A stretch of 64,000 nt of DNA, from NCBI GenBank assembly GCA_037975125.1, contig CM075853.1, forward strand, positions 38,277,113-38,341,112, read 5' to 3'. A program made the translations under genes and the position numbers. This document shows positions 54,431 to 64,000 of this stretch, piece by piece (within the stretch, counting starts at the first letter, position 1; every line of letters begins with the position of its first letter). The notes beneath the pieces were generated by a model. The model was not told the origin of the DNA. It made no database searches and saw only the letters and a program-made list of their open reading frames with translations. The DNA comes from Latrodectus hesperus (taxonomy: Eukaryota > Arthropoda > Arachnida > Araneae > Theridiidae).

Positions 54431-57400
54431 TACAAAACCATAATTCAAACTTTAATCAAAGCAAACAAGAGTTGTATTTTCATCGGTAATAAATAAACGT
54501 TAATCTCTAAAATGGTTGAATATTCATTCAGTTTATGTCAATAAGCAATGCAAAAAGAAGTTAATGTTGCTACATATTTAATTCAAATTCTTTTACAAAG
54601 GGTAAACATACCAATAGACGAAATTTCTTTCAATGTGACTTTTGATACCCTTCCCAAAACTTGAAGCATAATGATAGATGTCTTTCCAATAACACAAGAT
54701 AAATAAAAATAAGATTTTTATCACTTTTCCTTATTTCGAAAATGTTCACGCGATATCTATTTTAAATTCAAAGAATACAGTACAATTATTTTATTAATAC
54801 TTCTTTTCACCTATTTGCTTTAAAATATTTTTTTATTTTTCTTCTCATTCGCTTTGCTATATTCAGCATTGGTGTTAATTTATGTATTTTATATTTAATA
54901 AAGCAAATAATAAGACATTAATTCCCCGAAATTTCAAGTTCTTTTTTCATTATTTTTAGCTGTGCAAAAATAATTTCTGACTAATTGAAAAGCCTTCATA
55001 TCAAATTTTTATAAAATATTTTAATCCCATAATTGTTTACTTTTATTTCATTGTTTTTATTCAATAAGCAATAGTATATTAGTTCCATAAGGGTATTTTA
55101 ACTACTTACTTCTCTTGATATATTTAGGTATGGATAATATGGGCGAATATTGATGATTAGGCAAAACTAATTTATATTTAGGTATCACTTGATATTTATA
55201 ATATCGTCTTTATTTCATATCTCATTATAACTACTTTAAGCATTTCCACTTTAATGCATAGTGATGCAAATTTAAGATGACTAATATAATATCAAAAGTT
55301 TCGTCTTCTGCTACCTTTCATGCGCAACTTTTGTATCACTTTTATGTTTGGATTGCTTAATGAATGAATTCAGTTTCTTATTATACTTCCAATGTCAAGG
55401 AGCAAATACAAATATGAAAACAAGGAAAAGTAAAAGCGAAGTGACTGAAGTCATTGCCACAAGAGTTCTAAAGCACGTCAATGCAGATCCATTTTAAAGT
55501 GACCATAAAGTGACGCACAACAATGGTCTCTATTTATTGGATCTGCCAAATTATGATGAGGATATCCAGGACCCACAAGAACTCCAATGAGGTGGAAAAT
55601 CTCCTCTAGGAATCATGACTGTCATAAAACGGAATTGAGTGACTGCATGATGCCATTTTCTGTTGAAGAGATTGTTAAGAAATCTTCAAATCTCCAATTC
55701 TTAACTTAATCCTACCTTGAATTTATTTCTTAAACAAGAAAATACCATTTATTTTTGAAGTTGACTTTTTGAAATTTGAATTCCTTATATTCTTATGAAT
55801 TTTGAGAATAGATCTCAAATTGTTTGCATTGCCATCAAAATTTTTAGAAGATTGTTAAACTTTCAAAGCCCACTCAAAGCTTGTTGAACTCATTTGTAGT
55901 AACAACGATTTTTTTCCCGTTTTACTGGTGACTCGCTACTAAAGATAGCGCAATATCATACGAAAATTTTCTATTATCAGCTTTCAAATATTCCTGGCGA
56001 AAAGATTTTGTACCAAATTTATTTGATGAAAAATACTATCGAATATCATATTTAAACCAAAATGTACTTAACTGTTAAGTATTAAACACATTACACGGTT
56101 TATGCTCATAACATTTCAAAATTACACTAAAATGTTAGCATCAAATTGGCAAATTTCGTTATATTTTTGATAAAAGATACAACAAACGAACTGCACGAAC
56201 AAAAGTAAATAATAAATATCGTTATTGTTCCAAATTCTAACTTTTTAATGAAAGCTAAGTTCCCTTTTTCGCCATAAAGTTAACGATCCATGGAAGCTGG
56301 CTAGTTTAAACTTCTAGTTTAAGAATGTAATTCAAATAACTCAGTCAAAATTACATACCTCGTGAAAAAATGACAAGGCTTAACTCCTCATCACTTTTGG
56401 GCCTTTTTAATTGTCTACAAATTTCTAAGTGTAAGCTTACACCGTTTTTGATTGTGTATATTTAACAATATTATATACTTATCTTAGCATATTAAAATAT
56501 AAAAATAGAAAATACGACTTATAGTATTTATAGTAAAATAAAAAATTACAATAATAAGCTGCAATAAAAAAATCTCGATATAATTTCCCTTTTATATTCT
56601 TCAACTTTAAACTTGGATACAAACTTCTAAACTGCCATATCATCATTGCCTGAATTTTTGCAGATGTCATTAAGCTATTTTTTGAAAGAAATTCTATGTT
56701 AGTTAAAATAAGGAAGAACAAATATTTTTGACTGTAGTCATAATTGAAGATTAAGCAATATTCAGTCTTTTTAAAGGGGTTCTCATTTCAAAGAGAAGAA
56801 AACTCCACAAGGCTTATTTTGAAATCCAACATAATAGGAATATCTAGAATCCAACATAATAGGAAAGACTTTTTAATTTGAGAATCAAATGTTTGCAGTA
56901 GAAACTTTATATATATTTTATCTATAAATTCAATTGATCAAAATATATGTATTTAAGGTTTTAAAGCAAGTATTAAGATCAAATTATGTAAAATTATTAG
57001 GCAACTATTGCATTATAATATAGTTGAAATAAAAATTTTGTGTAAGATACATCTAGAGGGCCATTTAAATAAAATTTGAATCACTAACAACAAATTTTTA
57101 TAAATATGACATTTTCTATTTTAATAGAGGATTTGGAACTACTTTTCTGCTCTTTCTGAGATTTTTAGAGAATTGGGACTGATATTACAAAATTAAATTC
57201 TTTACAAACCTCATCTGCTAATGAATATATTTTCAAAACTAGAAATTTTACAAAAAATGATTTACAAAAATACTTACATCAATATAATCAAGGTCAAGTT
57301 AAACAACAATAATTTAAAACGCAAAGGAATATAGAATATTTTTGTCGCAAACCAACGTTCATTCAAGACGAAACGAAAAAGGGTTGTACATACAGAAATG

Positions 57401-59469
57401 GTGATCTCACTGAAATTTTATTACTGTTTTTGCCTGTTAAATTTAATCGTTCGACCTTTGTTTTGAAAAAAAAGCAGCTTGAAAATAAATTGATTAAGAA
57501 ATTGACAAGAAACCATGAATTCATACGTCATTTCAGAGCTTTCTGTGAATTCGATGATAAGAAAAGGGAATGTTAGGCACTGACCTAGACAAAGTTGTCT
57601 ATCTTGCTAACATAACGAATGCTAGTAGTTGTATTTTTTACCATTTCTTCAAAACTGATTAAAAAACACTATTTTGTAGCAAAAGCACAGATTTTTGAAT
57701 ACAAATTATCTCATTAAATTGTCTGAAATATGCTTCATTAAAATATTTTTTTACGAAAATAAGATAGTCATGTGTATTCTGTTACCTTTAAGACATTTGA
57801 GTAAATTGAAACAAAGAGATAGCTAAACATCAAGACCGGATGATTGATGAAGTGATTAGTATAACTTGTGGCTTATTAATGAATCATGATACATTGGTGA
57901 ATGTGATATTAGGCATATTTTGGTGTAAAAAGTAGCATTATTACACTCGAAATATTCTCACAGTCAATACATGGATCACATTTTATATTAAGGTCACAGA
58001 ATTGATAATATTGGTATCAGGAAGCTCAACATATATGCCTACATATCATTTGTAATGGCAACTTGAAGGTTCAGGAATATGGAAATGTGAGGTCATTGTA
58101 TAAACCTGCAGCCAATTACGAGTTTTATCTTTCTTCCAATGCACGATAATAATAATCCTCATACAGTTTATCTTGTGAAGAATATGCTTGAAAGTGAAAT
58201 AGCATATAGAATATAAGTAGAATGTTCTCTTGATGTATAAATATAATACAACATGTTTGGAACACACTGAGACGATGATAGATCAAAAATCTTTTTATCG
58301 TTTGATACTTAGAGGTTACTCTTTTTCAGTAGTGGAACAATACTTCAGAAAGCTTTTTTGATAAGCTTAACCCTTTTCCTCAAAGCAGGATTGGACAGTC
58401 TTAACAGTTCGAAAGCTCATACGACATAGGACGACATGCATTATTTCTAAATTATATGTTTTTGTCATTCGCATGTAACTAAGTTGTTATTTGAATCATT
58501 CAATTTGGGCTCTTTCCATAGTATGAAAATCCTTCCATGAATTAAAGTTCTTTCCATAAATTAAACTTACCATACAAAATTTTATGTATTATATTTTGTT
58601 ACATATACGTATTCTCCATTCTGCACCAATAAACAGTTGTTGCGTAAGAGTTTTTCTCACTGTCTTTCTTACTTTTTAAATATCTTTGGAGTTATAAATA
58701 ATATAAATTATTTCTTCCATTCATTAGATGATTTCAATCAGTTACTGCATTATTTGCGATGTATTAAAATGAGATCTATATTCGAAATACAGAATAATTT
58801 TATTGTAATCATAAAATTTGTAATGCTAAATTGAATAATTGGTTTCATTTCGTAAATTTATATGAAAAAGATTATACAAAATAAATAAAGTTCCTTTATA
58901 AGCTTCAACTAAAGAAACAAATGCATAATAATGATAAATTTTCACGAGTATTTTTAAATTCTATTCATGAATTTTAGATGCATTTAAATATATTGTTTGT
59001 TAAATTTATTTCTTCGCTTATTTCATATCTTCTTACAATGATATCTGAAAATTTTCCTTATCATAGCAGCTATATAAATAGGTAAAAATATTGAAATTTT
59101 CAAATAGTCTTGTTGTTTTTCAATGCCTTTAAAAATCTAACAAAAAAACAGAAGCATTAGGCAAATTCGATTTTGGTGATTTAAATTTTACTTTTATTTA
59201 TTGACTTTTCCAAAATTCACAACTAATTTTTGACACGATAAAAAATACCTGTTGTCTTATAAATTCTCTTATGCAATATATTTTAAATTGGTTTGTGCAT
59301 TTAACAAAAACCACAGGTTTTAAACATTTTTTAGAAAATAAGACATTTGGAAAATTTTTATTTTTTTGGTTAACATAAAAAACACATACATAGCTTTTTT
59401 TCTAACAGCGAAACTGGATGACTAGGCAAGAAACTGCTACTTATTTATCATTTTTGACTCATTCACTCG
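54431..59469. other. AT-rich unique DNA, no clear gene
   Basis: No recognisable gene. 55394-55700 is a little GC-richer and reads in part as a frame (SEVTEVIATRVLKHVNADPF, then after a stop HNNGLYLLDLPNYDEDIQD) that could be a fossil coding remnant. I recognise no family. 'atccaacataataggaa' is repeated in tandem at 56824-56840 and 56849-56865. Frames at 56479, 58046 and 58637 look like chance. Confidence 0.45.
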
Positions 59470-59680
59470 TTCATTTTCATTCGTGACGTGGTTTCGGCAA
59501 AAGTGAACCAAGTCAAGGAGGCGAGTAGTATTACTCACGTCACTCTACCACAAACATTCATCTTCGCAGAAAAGACAAGGAAACACAAAGAAAGAAAGGA
59601 ACATTCTTGTCAAATCCGGGATTCAAACCCGGGATCAAGCCTAGGAGTCAGGAACGCTAACCACTCAGCCAACGGCCGAC
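59470..59680 (-). mobile_element. tRNA-derived SINE, type C
   Basis: On the minus strand it begins GTCGGCCGTTGGCTGAG. It has an A box (GGCTGAGTGGTTAGCG, complement of 59655-59670) and a B box (GGGTTTGAATCCCGG, complement of 59616-59632), with a variable-arm-like insert between them that suggests a Leu/Ser-type tRNA ancestor. The body includes 'gtgacgtgagtaatac' and 'gaaaccacgtcacg'. ACTTAT occurs on both sides (59439 and 59679) and might be a short duplication. An open frame at 59488-59688 is inside it and is not a gene. Confidence 0.82.
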
Positions 59681-62600
59681 TTATATAGACTGCTAAACAT
59701 ATGATTCAAAGCTTGCCCAATTTTGCCCAATTTGCCAAGACTGGAAATGAATCGAAATTTATGCGTTGCGCAATACAAAGAATCACCTCTTTTTTAAGCG
59801 ATTGAAAAGAAATATCTTGCACTGTCAAATGATCAAAATTATTTAAGAATGGATTCCTAAAAATCAAAAAACATCTGCTTAAAAATTTATTTTTAATTAG
59901 ATGGTACTCAATTTTTGTTTCAAATTAAATAACAAAACAATCATTACGAAAATGTCTATTTAAATTCAGTTTAGTTATAAAGCTTTAAGATATTCATATA
60001 TATTAAAGCTTTCAATACCTCGTAATCACCAAATTTTTTTAAAATGAAAATCTCTTGCCTTTTCTTTATCAAAAAAAGCTGAGATTAAGAGATATAAGTC
60101 ATTTTTTAATGCCTATTCCTGCTATATTACACTGAAAGAATGTTTTGGTTTAATTTGTATCTCAATAGAATATTTTCATTTGGATTACAATAACCATAAT
60201 ATTTGAAATGATAAGTTATTATCATTGTTATTTCGAAACGCCTTTCATACCCAATGCCGTAGGATTCATAAAATACAATCACATTGAAAAATTTAAAATC
60301 TGTTCTCATAATTTTTTTCAAATTTTTTGCAGATGGAGTGATACATCTTATCAAATACAAACATGCTATATATACGTAAAATAATTATAATAATAACTGT
60401 AATAAAAATTTACTCTTAGCTACATATCTCTGTCTTAAAATCAGAAAACATGTTCTAGGAGAATGACCTCGTGACATTAAATTTTATGGACATAACTTCC
60501 TATTCCCATAATAGCATTGTTCAGTACGATACAAATCGTTAACTTTCGATCACTGATTCAAAAAGAAGGCGGGTTTTGTTACTGTAACTTTTTAAAGCAC
60601 ATTAAATAGATGAAGTAGTGTAAAATAAAGCTCAAGATCGTAAAATCGTTTTACAGCCAGTGTACCAACAAAAGTTCTGTGTCTTTCAAAATGAAAAATA
60701 TTGAAGATAAAACAGTTTTTCTATCAGTGCCATATTTTAAATTCGATGACATTATATACTTTCAAAATGTTTTATATTAAATTGAAATTATTTTTCTATA
60801 GTTCACTGTATATATATGTGTGTGTGTGTTTGTAATATGTATAATGTTGTATGTAATTCAATATTATCGTAACAAATAGGTAAATGCAGCTATAGAAGTT
60901 GAGCATTCGCATTATTTTTAGCATATATTTAAAATTACTTGCAACAAAAATTATTTGATTTAAACCTTTGTCAAAAAACTAATTTAAAATGATGATAATT
61001 TTTCACAACTTTGTAATTTATATATATACATGTAATTACAAATGCAGATAATAAGGCTGGTAAAACAAAATAAAATCATTATCCTTCATGAAATGTAATT
61101 CATATAATCGTAAGTAATACGTCATCAGAATATTTATTTATTTTACAAATGCCAAATACTAGCTCTTAAGCCATTAGTTCATGGGCTCTCTAATACTTCT
61201 TGACAATGTCCTCATATTGAGAAAGTACGGTATAATAATTTAAGTGCTCAAAAATCACTGCTTGATCAGAGTGAGATAAAGCGCTGTTTTTGGAATCTAC
61301 CAATCTAATTCTATGGAGATGTTCCTGCAAGCAGTCGGTCTTTCTTGGAAAACTGGGAACAGTTCTCTCCTCCCCCAGAATCTTCCATCTCTTGTTTTAT
61401 TGATTATTAATACCTTCCATTGAATACCGTAACAAAATGATATATATGTATATTTATTTTGATTTGTTTTATAAATAGATTTTGCTGGAAAATTAAATTT
61501 AAATTATTTCAAAAAGAAAAGTTGTAATATTGTGACCAAAAAACAATGAGTTCGATTCTGATGCATCGAAAGACCATTATGTTAGAAAATATGCACCCTA
61601 ATTAGTCAATATGTTACTACGCTTTTGTGATTATCTATTTGGATGTAAGTTTGTGAGCTGATTTCCTCATTGGTACATTGCTAAATATTATGTATGTAGT
61701 TGATGTTTTTTTAAAATGTACGACAAATCATTGTGCAGCATTAACTCGATGCAAATACAAACTACCGAAAAATTTCATAATTGCGAATTATTGTAATTTT
61801 GTGGTATGGTCATAATATAAATAAGAAACGTTTGCAGAGTAAAAATATGTGAGTAGTTTTTAATAATTTTAATAAAATAAAGTCTAGAATAACAAATCTT
61901 TCTTTAAAAAATTCATTACTTTCATTGAAAGATGGATATAAGAAATAAATGCAAAATGTTAATAACCTTTGCCTGAAGAAAATGCGTCGATTTTTTTTTC
62001 TCAAAAAAAAAAGAAAAGCAAGGAGATTGCATTTTGAATAAAGCAAGAAAAGCTGAAAGAAAAGTTAATTTTTCACCCATTTATAGTTTATCTGTTTGCA
62101 TCTATCACAATTTATAACTTAATTAAAATTAAAGAAACATTAAATAATCTAAGGATTTGTGTGCATTTTTAAGTGTTACATTTTTAAAATATTGCATTCA
62201 CAATAAAAAAATTAGTATTAAAGCATAGATATGTTTAAAATTCTTCTCTTAAAAACAAACAAGTTTTACAAGTTGTTACACTTTAGCGAAATCACTTATT
62301 AAATTAACTCGAGTCTTTTTCTTAAGCAATCTGACGTGAATCAACCATCAATTCTCGTGCATCCTTCTTTATTCTAAGCACAAAGCAATTTTTATTCTAT
62401 TTTCTCAAGAGATTTTATTTAAGTCACGTTTGTTTAATGGATCGGCACTCTTTAAAAATTTGCATACTTTGAAGAGTTTTGATAGACGGGCACAAACTCT
62501 TATAAAAATTCTCCATTGTATTCAACTTTGTTCTTTGCTTTTATTTCAGTTTTAATATTTATCTCAATTTCAGAAGCTTTATTTTTTTTTCGACAAATTT

Positions 62601-64000
62601 ATCCCGAAGATAAAATATTTGAATATGTTTCCTGGTTTAAAATACTATTTTGGTCCCTTCATTTGCATTGCCTTTCTTTCTGACTTATAATCTTTTGACA
62701 GAATTGATGTCCCAATTCAAGCCATCAACTTTATGACATACATTCCAGAAATTAAAATAATATTATTTTGTAAGATTTCTCTGTTTTATCTCAAAGACAT
62801 GCTTGGACACAACTCGTCGGTAAAACCACCACTCATCTAAAGGAAAGATGTGAATTGGTTTTGAGATCTAACCAAAGAATTTATAACTCCTTTGTATAGG
62901 AAATAATATTAAAGTGAAAAGTGCCAACTCTGATGTCGATATGGTCATTTAGCCATAGTTTCAAATTAGGAAACATTGTTAGATTTTGCTTCGGAAGTTT
63001 TTTATTGATCATCTTATTTCCAAAAATTCCTTATAAACACCGAAATGAAAATACTTTTGCTTGATTTAAAGATTTATTCATTTTGAGAGATAATTGCTTA
63101 AGATTATAGCGAAATTATCTTTAATTTAAAATATAATTTTTTCTGGAAAAGAATCTTAATCAATAAAAGAGAAAAAAATTCTATTAAATTAATTTGAATC
63201 ATAATTTATGTATGCACGATAATAGTGACTGATTACTAGAGGCAAAAGTATTAAGACATAAAAGTTATCTGTTTCGACTGGTGTAAAATGCGCAAAATAG
63301 ACACAATTTATTCATATTTATTGGATTATTCCTACTATGAATAGAGAAAGTCTGACATTTTAAAAAATAACTTGTCTTAGAATTGAAAAATACAATCGGT
63401 TGATCTTGATCGTTTTCCATAACTGACACTAACTTTCATTTTCAACAAATCTCAATGTCAATGATTCAACAATACGAATACAAAAGTATATTAAAAAATA
63501 ATATAAATTCTATAAATATTATATTAAATAATAAAACTTCTTTTGAAAAATAAACAAACTGTTAACAACCATTTTGAAACTTAAAACAGTACGTTCACGT
63601 ATTGAATTAATGTGGAACAAGGTATGTATATTTAAATGTCTGTAAGTTGTTATTTTGTCATGAAAGCTCTGATCTTTCAGATATATTTGAAATATATAAA
63701 TAAAATTTATATAAATTTAAAAAATACTATTACCAAGCAATTGGGAACCATCAGTTGATAACTTCATTATTGAAATTTTTAATGATCATTTGCTGAATAT
63801 AGCTTGCTAAGTATGAACAATTATCATAGTATATAAATAAATTAGTTTCTAGGTTGTTCAAAAAATGGAATCATTGAAATTATCAACAATATATTGAGTG
63901 CGAATTTTCATTAATAGTTCTTGTAGCTAATATATGAAGTCCGAATGTTTTGAAAGAAATGATTGAGTAAAGTGATACAATGTGAAACCACGTCAAACTT
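59681..64000. other. AT-rich unique DNA, no gene seen
   Basis: No gene or element is recognised. A small (TA)n(TG)n tract lies at about 60808-60830. A patch at 61250-61400 is GC-richer ('gcaagcagtcggtc', 'ctctcctcccccagaatc') without coding signs. Frames at 60127 and 61810 on the minus strand are unremarkable. Confidence 0.55.

Noticed and set aside
59488..59688. 66-codon plus-strand frame
   Set aside because: It is antisense to the type C SINE. The NPGS-like residues come from the B box.

Overview
The window looks like AT-rich nuclear DNA from an arthropod, most likely an arachnid and perhaps an orb-weaving spider. The class assignment is inference. It rests on very long (TA)n arrays, tRNA-derived SINEs with CAA-type tails, and relics of pogo/Tigger, Tc1, Ty3/gypsy and RNase H-bearing LINE elements. 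There is no bacterial-style gene packing, no rRNA, no CRISPR array and no convincing intact host gene. Nearly all open frames are short chance frames, (TA)n artefacts encoding Ile-Tyr repeats, or pieces of decayed transposons. The window is best read as an intergenic or intronic desert.

Layout. 1-13785 is AT-rich unique sequence with a (TA)n array at 8202-8287, three GC-richer non-repetitive blocks (about 4250-4790, 9010-9480, 12570-12960) and a possible signal-peptide exon at 12799. A 5'-truncated LINE (13798-14243) lies between perfect 12-bp target duplications. A complete but dead Tigger element (18435-20592) sits inside a (TA)n/(TG)n microsatellite. A tRNA-derived SINE lies at 24195-24471, and a colinear, heavily mutated Ty3/gypsy gag-pol relic at 31279-34235. 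From 36 to 60 kb there are more SINEs (five types, nine copies overall), an internally deleted Tc1-like element with both inverted ends (42094-42660), a second eroded LINE RNase H end (51070-51530), and two very long (TA)n arrays (53622-54018, 54252-54409). Those two arrays bracket a 105-bp near-perfect palindrome.

How the parts relate. No pathway is encoded. The retroelement ends, SINE tails and target duplications show repeated target-primed insertion. The DNA transposons are dead copies that would have needed transposase from elsewhere. Two signals are not explained by known elements. One is a set of isolated 18-53-bp-arm hairpins with very short loops. The other is a series of GC-richer non-repetitive blocks of about 150-550 bp that could be regulatory or conserved non-coding DNA. 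The most promoter-like block is 39720-39830, with paired CCAAT motifs and a TATA-like box.
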